From positions 1 through 64,000 of the forward strand of contig JBATVL010000018.1 of NCBI GenBank assembly GCA_049671745.1: a stretch of DNA of 64,000 bases, in the 5' to 3' direction. The notes below the pieces were generated by a model. The model saw nothing but the letters and a program-made list of their open reading frames with translations. It was not told the origin of the DNA and ran no database searches. The translations under genes were made by a program, and so were the position numbers. Below are positions 46,496-53,820 of the stretch, piece by piece. Position 1 is the stretch's first letter. Each line of letters starts with the position of its first letter. Source of the DNA: SNAP01 sp049671745. GTDB lineage: Bacteria > Bacteroidota > Bacteroidia > Bacteroidales > Marinifilaceae.

Positions 46496-48483
46496 TAACA
46501 ATAAAACTCTTTATTTGCTTCTATGAACTTTTTAGTCTTAATTTCATCAAATTTTAATATGTCTGCTTGCATCAATGCTTTCTCAAGTCTTGATCTACTA
46601 GAAACAGGTATATCTAACTCCTCAAAGATTACAGCTAGAAATTCCTTATAAGAAACATTTGTTTTTTCCTTAACACCAATAAGCTTATTTTTAATAATTT
46701 CTTTTTCTTCTATAGATGGTTCAATTGTTTTAATGTATTTATTTATATTTATACTTTCTAAGCCTTGCTTAAGAACATCTATTCCTTTATCATTTTGTAC
46801 CAATAAATATGATTGAAGAAAAGATCTTGTAAGCATTGTATATAAAATATTCCTATAACGATATGTATCCTGTATTACTCCTGTTATACATATTACAAAA
46901 GGAAATTCTAGACCTTTTACATTATTAGGATTTGTAACATAAATTTCATCTTCAGCTTTTGCTTTTGATTCATAAGCCCTATTTGTCTTCCATCCTATTT
47001 GCTCTGAAATATGATAACACAATCTATCTATATAATTATACATTTCTTTATTATCATCTAAAACAATAATTGCAACATCATTTGGTGTTATTGTTGTATG
47101 CTCATTTTTAAGCGTTTTAATAATATTTAATACCTCAGGAATCAATGTAGTCTCTTTAATAATTACACTTTTAAGATTTTCCACTTCTAAATCTTCAAAT
47201 CTTCTTATTGATTCTCTTGAAAGGTGTACTTCTGAAGAATGTCTAGTCATTGTATAACCCAATGCTTCCCAATAATCATCTTCAAACCAATTAAGTTTTA
47301 TTTTTTCAAAAAGACCAATTCCAATCGCATGAGCAAACATAAGAGTTCTTGGATCAGTTCTATAACATCTGTTCAATATAACATCAACCTTAAGCTCTGT
47401 ATCTTGAGTATTTCCAAAAATATCTTGGAATATATCTCCTGCTATGTATACTTTCTTGCTTACAATCTTTTTACATAATTCAAAAAACACTTTAGGAAAA
47501 TCTTGACGTTCATCAATTAAGATATAATCAAATGCACATTTAAAATCTTTTTCTTCTATCTTGCTTATATGATCCATAACCTGTTTGAATATAGTATCAT
47601 AACTAGTAGATAAATTATATCTTAAGAAAGGGATTTTATAGAAATCACACAAATAACTATATAAACCAGAGTTTATATCTCTTTGAGAACCCCAAGCTCT
47701 ATCAACCCATAATCTAGTATTCCATTCTATTTGTTTTTCAACTTTCATGAAATTAAAAAATATTGGGATCCTTGTTTTTAATGTATTTGCTAATGCAATA
47801 TTATGACACGTTAGAAATATTTTACTATTTTCATCAGTAAGATAAATCTCTTTCAGTTTATGCAAAAGCAACTCTGTTTTTCCAGTACCAGATAATCCTT
47901 GAATTGACACGGTCTTATTTGGAAAATCTTTATAAATAAAACTTGTTTGATCACCATCAAAAAGAATAATATTTTTCTTAACTTTATCAAGCAATGTTTC
48001 AGGAACTTTTACTCCTACTTTCTCAATATCATTAATACTTCCAATAAGTAACGATATTAAAAGTTCACTTAACCGTCTATTTGACTTTTCTAAAGAGTGT
48101 TCTTTAAAAATAGAGTCTAGATTATAATTTCTAGAGAAGGGTTCCATAGCAGTAGCTATTCTTTTCCATGCTCTTGGTCTTCCTATGTATTCTTTATAAT
48201 TAAATTTATCTGATATCGAACTTAAATCTTCAATAAAATCTTCATAGAAATCATCAAAAGAATCTTGTTCTCCTTTTAAATCTATGAATATAATCTTATG
48301 TCTTGGAGAAAGAATAACAATTACATTCTCTTCATATTCATATTTATACTTTTCTCCTAATGGAGAAGTTATCAAATATATCTGTTGCTGAGGATTATTA
48401 GATGCATATTCTTCAATCTCATTAATTATACTTCTATTAATCTCATTATCTTTTATATGGTTATAAAATAAGCTATTATTCAT
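46495..48483 (-). CDS. UvrD/RecD-like superfamily 1 helicase of a two-gene unit
   Basis: The 662-residue protein carries the superfamily 1 motifs in order: Walker A IQGLSGTGKTELLLHKL (196-203), motif Ia FLTCHNIALANTLK, Walker B DYILIDERQDFPKVF, motif III VYIAGDIFQDIFG, motif IV LNRCYRTDPRTLMFAHA, motif V NNVKGLEFPFVICI and motif VI NILYTMLTRSFLQSYL. The N-terminal 190 residues hold an extra domain with a possible nuclease-like core (VIVILSPRHKIIFIDLKGEQ). Its stop overlaps the partner start. Such pairs occur in phage-defence islands, but I cannot name a system. Confidence 0.8.
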   Translation of the reverse strand: MNNSLFYNHIKDNEINRSIINEIEEYASNNPQQQIYLITSPLGEKYKYEYEENVIVILSPRHKIIFIDLKGEQDSFDDFYEDFIEDLSSISDKFNYKEYIGRPRAWKRIATAMEPFSRNYNLDSIFKEHSLEKSNRRLSELLISLLIGSINDIEKVGVKVPETLLDKVKKNIILFDGDQTSFIYKDFPNKTVSIQGLSGTGKTELLLHKLKEIYLTDENSKIFLTCHNIALANTLKTRIPIFFNFMKVEKQIEWNTRLWVDRAWGSQRDINSGLYSYLCDFYKIPFLRYNLSTSYDTIFKQVMDHISKIEEKDFKCAFDYILIDERQDFPKVFFELCKKIVSKKVYIAGDIFQDIFGNTQDTELKVDVILNRCYRTDPRTLMFAHAIGIGLFEKIKLNWFEDDYWEALGYTMTRHSSEVHLSRESIRRFEDLEVENLKSVIIKETTLIPEVLNIIKTLKNEHTTITPNDVAIIVLDDNKEMYNYIDRLCYHISEQIGWKTNRAYESKAKAEDEIYVTNPNNVKGLEFPFVICITGVIQDTYRYRNILYTMLTRSFLQSYLLVQNDKGIDVLKQGLESININKYIKTIEPSIEEKEIIKNKLIGVKEKTNVSYKEFLAVIFEELDIPVSSRSRLEKALMQADILKFDEIKTKKFIEANKEFYC

Positions 48484-48815
48484 TTCTCTTCTATAAGTTC
48501 ATTAAATGACTATGAATCTATAAAAGTAGTTAAATATATTATCTTTTCCGAAAATAGCTTTACAAAAAAAATAAAGTTATTACAGAACTAAAAGAAGGAG
48601 AAACAATAACAATTTAAGACAAATATTTTAATGAAATAGAAAACAATAAATAATTTACAATCATATATTTAATAATAAGGACAAGATGTCTGATATAGCT
48701 ACTATATAATATCAAGAATGCGAAAGAATCCTAAGAACAATTTGTGAATATTGTCAATTTTTACTAATACCTTTTTATATCAAAATAGAATATATAAAGA
48801 TTTTATGAGCAAACA
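48484..48815. other. Upstream region of the helicase gene, no gene seen
   Basis: AT-rich DNA without a convincing frame. It must contain the helicase promoter, but I see no full TTTG/TAnnTTTG pair. It leads into the 11-bp repeat elements. Confidence 0.4.
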
Positions 48816-48841
48816 ATAACACCTCCCAACCCCCGCAATTC

Positions 48842-48994
48842 GCCCAAAAAAGCCAAGTCAAAGCCAATTAACAGCCAAGAAACAGCCCCAAATCCTGATC
48901 TTTCTCTGATCTTCCTGTGATCTTCCCCTGATCTTCCTCTGATTTATATCAGAGAAACATCAGAAAAGAAACAGAAAACCATGAGAAAGAAAGG
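48842..48994. repeat. Array of 11-bp units in perfect register (element B)
   Basis: After a 10-bp first unit (48842), thirteen 11-bp units follow without a phase break: GCCAAGTCAAA (48852), GCCAATTAACA, GCCAAGAAACA, GCCCCAAATCC, TGATCTTTCTC (48896), TGATCTTCCTG, TGATCTTCCCC, TGATCTTCCTC, TGATTTATATC (48940), AGAGAAACATC, AGAAAAGAAAC, AGAAAACCATG, AGAAAGAAAGG. The perfect dyad CTCTGAT-TTAT-ATCAGAG (48937-48954) is the axis. Farther right, TGTTAATCGC and TTTGACTG mirror the left GCCAATTAACA and CAAGTCAAA, so the whole inverted repeat spans roughly 48820-49075. Confidence 0.85.
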
Positions 48995-49127
48995 AGTTTA
49001 ACTGTACGTTAGTCATATGTTAATCGCAAAATATTTGACTGTTATGCCAAAAGGGAGAGTGTATCGATAACTAAATCTATATACCAACATCCTACTTATG
49101 AAGGTAAAAAGAAGAATGCCTTAATTC

Positions 49128-49280
49128 GCCCATAAAAGCCAAACAAAAGTCAATAAACAGCCAAGGAAAGGCCTTAAACCATAATCTTCCTGTAATCTTC
49201 CTGTATTCTTTCCGTAATCTTCCTGTATTTAAATATAGAGAACTAATAAAAATAAAATAAGAAAACATAAGAAGAAATGC
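49128..49280. repeat. Array of 11-bp units in perfect register (element C)
   Basis: This is a second copy of element B, matching it unit for unit: a 10-bp first unit after AATTC, then GCCAAACAAAA (49138), GTCAATAAACA, GCCAAGGAAAG, GCCTTAAACCA, TAATCTTCCTG (49182), TAATCTTCCTG, TATTCTTTCCG, TAATCTTCCTG, TATTTAAATAT (49226), AGAGAACTAAT and three A-rich units. TATTTAAATA is the dyad axis. The right flank (TATATATTGACTTTCATG near 49316-49333) mirrors the left GTCAATAAACA region, so the inverted repeat reaches about 49350, close to the ars promoter. Elements B and C start exactly 286 bp (26 x 11) apart. Confidence 0.85.
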
Positions 49281-49392
49281 CTCTTACCTGATACTTCCTT
49301 GAGTGATAATCGTTTATATATTGACTTTCATGTCCAAATGAGGGCATAATTGCTGTATAATCCAGAGAGAATTTAAAGATAAACAAGCATAA

Positions 49393-49424
49393 TTTGCATT
49401 TTTAAAAAACATTGCTTTCCTTTG
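49393..49424 (+). promoter_or_regulatory. Promoter of the ars operon
   Basis: TTTG (49393-49396), 20 bp, TTCCTTTG (49417-49424): one mismatch from the Bacteroidota pattern. The ArsR operator begins at its last bases, so bound ArsR would block transcription. Confidence 0.6.
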
Positions 49425-49442
49425 TTCGTACAATTACGAACA
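49423..49442. promoter_or_regulatory. ArsR operator 1
   Basis: Perfect inverted repeat TGTTCGT-ACAATT-ACGAACA, overlapping the -7 element and start region of the ars promoter, 6 bp before the arsR start codon. A second copy lies after arsR. Confidence 0.8.
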
Positions 49443-49448
49443 TAGACT

Positions 49449-49739
49449 ATGACAGAGCCCATTACAGATAAACACAAACGTACAGCCAGATATGCAAAGG
49501 CACTTTCTCATCCAGTAAGGATATATATTCTTGAATATTTATCGAAACAGGCATGCTGTTATTCTGGTGATTTATCAGAAATCTTACCTATTGCAAAATC
49601 TACTCTTTCTCAACATTTAAAGGAGTTAAAAGAAGTGGGTATCATTCAAGGTGAGACGAATCCACCAAAGATAAAATACTGCGTTAATAAGAAGAATCTT
49701 GAAGAGGCTAGATTATTATTGAGAACTATTTTTGAATAA
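49449..49739 (+). CDS. arsR: ArsR-family arsenic-responsive repressor
   Basis: The 96-residue winged-helix repressor has RYAKALSHPVRIYILEYLSK, recognition helix AKSTLSQHLKELKEVGII and a beta wing. The pair Cys-Cys in KQACCYSGDLSE lies at the metal-binding position of the alpha3 helix (ELCVCDL in classical ArsR), so arsenite probably binds here and releases DNA. It begins 6 bp after operator 1, giving autoregulation, and heads a series of arsenic genes. Confidence 0.92.
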   Translation: MTEPITDKHKRTARYAKALSHPVRIYILEYLSKQACCYSGDLSEILPIAKSTLSQHLKELKEVGIIQGETNPPKIKYCVNKKNLEEARLLLRTIFE

Positions 49740-49766
49740 GAAGTAATTAAAAAAATTTATAAATAT

Positions 49767-49786
49767 TGTTCGTGTTTTTACGAACA
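49767..49786. promoter_or_regulatory. ArsR operator 2
   Basis: TGTTCGT-GTTTTT-ACGAACA, the same 7-bp arms and 6-bp spacer as operator 1, between arsR and the thioredoxin-like gene. It could roadblock readthrough or control an internal promoter. Confidence 0.75.
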
Positions 49787-49809
49787 GCAAATACAGTAAA
49801 ACAACAGAT

Positions 49810-50043
49810 ATGGATATTAAAATTTTAGGTACAGGTTGTGCAAAGTGCAAAACTCTATACAAAGCAACAGAAGAAGCTATTAAAGAAGCTGGTGTTGAAG
49901 CAAATCTTTCTAAAGTAGAAGATATTGTAGAGATTATGAAACATGGTGTTATGACAACTCCTGCCCTTGTTATAGATGGTAAAGTTGTGGTAAAAGGTAA
50001 GGTGCCTGCTGTAAAAGACATTGTTAAACTTTTAAATAAATAA
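49810..50043 (+). CDS. Small thioredoxin-fold protein (CAKC active site)
   Basis: The 77-residue protein is of the thioredoxin_3/redox-active disulfide family. Its active site is GTGCAKCKTLY (Cys10, Cys13) and the cis-proline is in MTTPALVIDGKVVVKG. Such proteins accompany arsenic and permease genes and probably supply thiol reducing power or deliver thiol-bound arsenic. It is cytoplasmic, without a signal peptide, and 3 bp upstream of the next gene. Confidence 0.88.
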   Translation: MDIKILGTGCAKCKTLYKATEEAIKEAGVEANLSKVEDIVEIMKHGVMTTPALVIDGKVVVKGKVPAVKDIVKLLNK

Positions 50044-50045
50044 AA

Positions 50046-50504
50046 ATGAGAAAATTAATCGCGTTATCTTTAGTTATTGTTGCAACTCTTGTTGCTTGTA
50101 ATTCAACTCCTAAAAAAACAGCTAAAGATAAGACAGCTGAAACAACAGAGAAATCTGCTTGCTGTGCTACTGAAAAGAAGGACGATTCTTGTTGCTCTAC
50201 AAAAGAAGGTAAAGTAACTGCTTATTATTTCCACAATACTCGTAGATGTGCTACTTGTAAAGCGGTTGAAGTTGTAGCTACAGAGGCTCTTAAAGCAGAT
50301 AATATTTGTCTTAAGTCAATCAATCTAGAGGAAGCAGAAGGAAAATCTCTTGCTGCAACACTTAAGGTTAGCGGACAAACACTTCTTATTGTGGCTGGAG
50401 AGAAACAAGAGAATCTTACAAATTTTGCATTCTTAAATGCACGTTCTAATCCTGAGCTTTTAAAGATTAAGATTAAGACTGCAGTTAAAGAGTTGAACAA
50501 ATAA
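50046..50504 (+). CDS. Cys-rich ArsF-like thioredoxin-fold lipoprotein
   Basis: The 152-residue protein has a lipoprotein signal (VIVATLVACNS, Cys18), a cysteine-pair segment (SACCATEKKDDSCCSTK) that could bind arsenite or metal, and a thioredoxin-like domain starting YYFHNTRRCATCKAVE. This last motif is characteristic of proteins annotated as ArsF (nitrophenyl nitroreductase subunit) in Bacteroidota ars operons. It is coupled to the next gene by TAATG. The function is known only by association. Confidence 0.8.
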   Translation: MRKLIALSLVIVATLVACNSTPKKTAKDKTAETTEKSACCATEKKDDSCCSTKEGKVTAYYFHNTRRCATCKAVEVVATEALKADNICLKSINLEEAEGKSLAATLKVSGQTLLIVAGEKQENLTNFAFLNARSNPELLKIKIKTAVKELNK

Positions 50505-51202
50505 TGGAGATTTTAAACAATTTACTTTCTTCTTCAGAGATACCGCTTTTATCGGCATTCTTACTTGGACTAATGACAGCCATTAGTCCTTGTCCTCTTG
50601 CCACTAACATTACGGCAATTGGTTTTATAAGTAAAGACTTAACCGATAAAAAGCGTGTTTTCTACAATGGTCTTATTTACACTCTAGGTAGAGCTATTAG
50701 TTATACTCTTATTGGTTTAGTATTCTTTTTTGGAGCATCACAACTTGAACTTTCAGGTGTTTTTCAAGAGTGGGGTGAGAAACTTATTGGTCCCATTATG
50801 ATTATTATCGGCTTGTTTATGCTGGGGGTTATAAAATTAAGAATACCAGGAGTAGGATCGCTTACTGAGAGGATGGAGAAAAGAGAAAACAAGAGTTTTT
50901 GGAGCGTTCTTCTTCTTGGAATAGTATTTGCCTTGGCTTTTTGTCCATATAGTGGCGTTCTGTATTTTGGCATGCTTATTCCCATGACTATCACCGACCC
51001 TAGTGGCCTATATCTACCTGCTGTATTTGCTTTTGCAACAGGTATACCTGTGATTATATTCTCGTGGTTGATTGCCTTTTCTTTTGGCTCACTTGGATTA
51101 GTTTACAATAAAATTAAAACTTTCGAGAAATGGTTCCGTAAAATTATAGCAGCTGTATTTATTGTTGTTGGAGCCTATTACATTTTTACAATTTATCTAT
51201 AA
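50504..51202 (+). CDS. CcdA/ArsG-like membrane permease
   Basis: The 232-residue protein has six hydrophobic spans and two Cys-Pro motifs, AISPCPLATNITAIGF and ALAFCPYSGVLYFG, as in CcdA-type membrane thiol carriers. Members next to ArsF-like genes are called ArsG and are thought to move aromatic arsenicals or electrons. It is translationally coupled to both neighbours (TAATG at each end). Confidence 0.8.
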   Translation: MEILNNLLSSSEIPLLSAFLLGLMTAISPCPLATNITAIGFISKDLTDKKRVFYNGLIYTLGRAISYTLIGLVFFFGASQLELSGVFQEWGEKLIGPIMIIIGLFMLGVIKLRIPGVGSLTERMEKRENKSFWSVLLLGIVFALAFCPYSGVLYFGMLIPMTITDPSGLYLPAVFAFATGIPVIIFSWLIAFSFGSLGLVYNKIKTFEKWFRKIIAAVFIVVGAYYIFTIYL

Positions 51203-52245
51203 TGAAAGAGAAATTTAATAATTTAAACAAGAATCTAAAGGGACTACTTTTACCTATATTATTGTTACCTCTTTGGTTGCTTATATACAACAACTTACAG
51301 AATATATCGGACTTCTTTGTAGATAGCGTTTTTGGCATGACTAAGGGCGAGCATCTTACAGAATCTGTACGATTCTTCATCTTTGAAGTACCTAAGGTGA
51401 TGATGCTTCTTGTATTAATAATCTTTGCTGTAGGTGTTCTTAGAACATTCTTTACTCCAGAGAAAACAAGAAAAGCGCTAGAGGGAAAATCTCCATTCAC
51501 GGGTAACATACTTGCTGCCCTACTTGGAATAATTACTCCTTTCTGTTCATGTTCTGCTATTCCTTTATTTTTAGGATTTATAGAGGCTGGTATTCCTCTT
51601 GGAGTTACTTTCTCTTTCCTAATTGCTGCTCCTATGATTAATGAGGTGGCCGTTGTGCTTCTTATTGGACTATTCGGATGGAAAGTGACAGCAATATACG
51701 TTGCCACTGGACTATTTATAGCAATCTTTGCTGGATGGACTATTGGTAAGTTAAAACTTGAGAAATATGTAGCTGATTGGGTTTATAAGATTAAATCAGA
51801 ACATACAGACGAGGACGAAGAGAAGGTTGAATTTAACGAAAGAATCACTAATGGATTCGATACTGTTAAAGAGATTGTTGGCAAAATATGGATATATATA
51901 ATTCTAGGTATTGCTATAGGTGCTGGTGCTCACGGATTTGTTCCAGATGATTATTTAGCTGAGATTCTTGGTAATGGTCATTGGTATGGTGTACCTCTTG
52001 CAATTTTGGTTGGAGTACCTTTATATTCTAATGCTGCCGGTATAATCCCTATTGTTTCCGTACTTATAAATAAGGGAGTTTCTTTAGGAACAGCTCTTGC
52101 TTTTATGATGTCGGTGATAGCTCTTTCTCTTCCTGAGATTATTATTCTTAAGAAGGTTTTAAAATGGCAATTAATCAGCGTTTTTATTGGAATCGTAGCA
52201 ATAGGCATTGTCTTTGTGGGATTCTTGTTTAATGCTATAATGTAA
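51202..52245 (+). CDS. UPF0718/ArsP-like permease
   Basis: The 347-residue protein has eight to ten hydrophobic spans in two halves. The halves carry ITPFCSCSAIPLFLGFIEAG (the conserved CxC) and GVPLYSNAAGIIPIVSVL. ArsP members export trivalent organoarsenicals. A charged loop near residues 195-215 joins the halves. It is coupled to the upstream permease and followed 7 bp later by arsC. Confidence 0.85.
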   Translation: MKEKFNNLNKNLKGLLLPILLLPLWLLIYNNLQNISDFFVDSVFGMTKGEHLTESVRFFIFEVPKVMMLLVLIIFAVGVLRTFFTPEKTRKALEGKSPFTGNILAALLGIITPFCSCSAIPLFLGFIEAGIPLGVTFSFLIAAPMINEVAVVLLIGLFGWKVTAIYVATGLFIAIFAGWTIGKLKLEKYVADWVYKIKSEHTDEDEEKVEFNERITNGFDTVKEIVGKIWIYIILGIAIGAGAHGFVPDDYLAEILGNGHWYGVPLAILVGVPLYSNAAGIIPIVSVLINKGVSLGTALAFMMSVIALSLPEIIILKKVLKWQLISVFIGIVAIGIVFVGFLFNAIM

Positions 52246-52252
52246 AAAAGAT

Positions 52253-52678
52253 ATGAAAATTCTTATACTTTGTACTGGTAATTCTTGTCGTTCACAAATG
52301 GCTCATGGTTTCATGCAGTCTTTCGAACCTCAATTAAAGGTGCGCTCTGCAGGAACAGAGGCTTCGGGTAAACTTAATCCTACTGCCGTTGAGGTGATGA
52401 AGGAGATTGGAATAGATATTAGCAATAATACTAGCGATTCGGTGAGCAAGTATCTTACTAATAAATGGGATTATGTGATTACTGTTTGTGGTGGTGCTAA
52501 CGAAGCTTGTCCTGCCTTTGTGGGTGATGTAAAACATAGATTACATATAGGTTTTGATGATCCATCTCATGTAGTAGGAACAGAGGAATTTATTATGTCT
52601 GAGTTCCACAGAGTAAGAGATGAGATTAAAGAGGCTTTCTACAAACTTTACATTGATGAAATAAAGAATAATATATAG
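52253..52678 (+). CDS. arsC: Arsenate reductase, thioredoxin-coupled (LMW-PTPase type)
   Basis: Reduces arsenate to arsenite. The 141 residues have the P-loop CTGNSCRS (nucleophile Cys8, CX5R), and two further redox cysteines in VCGGANEACPAF for the disulfide relay, as in Staphylococcus pI258-type ArsC. The general-acid region is GFDDPSHV. The arsenite produced is then exported by the next gene product. Confidence 0.93.
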   Translation: MKILILCTGNSCRSQMAHGFMQSFEPQLKVRSAGTEASGKLNPTAVEVMKEIGIDISNNTSDSVSKYLTNKWDYVITVCGGANEACPAFVGDVKHRLHIGFDDPSHVVGTEEFIMSEFHRVRDEIKEAFYKLYIDEIKNNI

Positions 52679-52697
52679 ATATCTAATTTTATAAAAG

Positions 52698-53729
52698 ATG
52701 GGAACAAGCAAAAAACAAATAGGATTCTTTGAGAAATACTTGTCTATATGGGTAGCTCTCTGCATAGGTGCCGGTATTTTAATTGGTTATTTCACTGGCG
52801 ATGGCATTAAGGTGTTAGCAGACATGGAGGTTTTTAATGTGAACATTCCTGTAGCTATTCTTATATGGCTGATGATTTATCCTATGATGATACAGGTCGA
52901 TTTTTCTAGTATAAAAGATGTGGGTAAGAATCCTAAGGGATTACTTCTTACTCTTGTTATGAATTGGTTAATCAAGCCTTTTACTATGGCCTTTTTTGCT
53001 TGGATCTTCTTCTCTAAATTATATGGTGCTTATATAGAACCGGATATGGTGGGTGAATATATTGCTGGGGCTATTCTTTTAGGAGCAGCACCCTGTACTG
53101 CCATGGTTTTTGTTTGGTCGTATCTTACTGATGGCGATCCTAATTATACTCTTGTACAGGTTTCTATAAACGATTTAATCATACTTGTTGCTTTTGTACC
53201 TATTGTTGGATTATTATTAGGCATAACGGATGTGAATATTCCTTATGATACTCTTATTGCAAGTGTATTAATATTTGTTGTTGTGCCACTTGTTGCTGGA
53301 TATATAACTCATAAGATATTAATTAAAAGAAAAGGGAAAGAATGGTTTACTCAGGTATTCCTTCCACAATTAAAACCTTTCTCTATAATTGCTTTATTAC
53401 TTACTTTAGTATTGCTATTCGCTTTTCAAGGTCATAACATTCTTGATAATCCTTTTATTATATTACTTATAGCTCTACCATTAATTATTCAGACATATTT
53501 AATATTTTTTATTTCATGGTTTACCGGAAAAGCTATGAAATTACCACATTGTGTGTGTTCTCCTTCTTCTATGATAGGAGCCTCTAATTTCTTTGAGCTG
53601 GCAGTGGCTGTAGCTATTGCTCTGTTTGGATTAGAGTCGCCTGCAGCACTTGTTACTGTAGTGGGGGTATTGGTTGAAGTTCCAGTAATGTTATCACTTG
53701 TTGCCTTTGCAAATAGAAACAAATATTGA
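52698..53729 (+). CDS. acr3: Arsenite efflux transporter Acr3
   Basis: The 343-residue protein has ten membrane spans. The family segments are GAILLGAAPCTAMVFVWSYL (with the essential cysteine), NDLIILVAFVPIV and PSSMIGASNFFELAVAVAIA. It exports arsenite from the cytoplasm. It is last of the arsR to acr3 series; the 91 bp after it contain no strong terminator. Confidence 0.93.
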   Translation: MGTSKKQIGFFEKYLSIWVALCIGAGILIGYFTGDGIKVLADMEVFNVNIPVAILIWLMIYPMMIQVDFSSIKDVGKNPKGLLLTLVMNWLIKPFTMAFFAWIFFSKLYGAYIEPDMVGEYIAGAILLGAAPCTAMVFVWSYLTDGDPNYTLVQVSINDLIILVAFVPIVGLLLGITDVNIPYDTLIASVLIFVVVPLVAGYITHKILIKRKGKEWFTQVFLPQLKPFSIIALLLTLVLLFAFQGHNILDNPFIILLIALPLIIQTYLIFFISWFTGKAMKLPHCVCSPSSMIGASNFFELAVAVAIALFGLESPAALVTVVGVLVEVPVMLSLVAFANRNKY

Positions 53730-53820
53730 GAAAACGCGTATAATGGTTTGTAACAGAAAAGAATGCGATATGTACTGAGGTTCAGATTTCGCGTCTTTAG
53801 GTTAAACAAACTATTTACCT

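Noticed and set aside
48842..49280. CRISPR array
   Set aside because: There are no conserved repeats separated by unique spacers; the units are contiguous, 11 bp long and degenerate, and no cas gene is nearby.
52334..52765. Minus-strand frames opposite arsC and acr3
   Set aside because: They are antisense to well-supported genes and have no family features.
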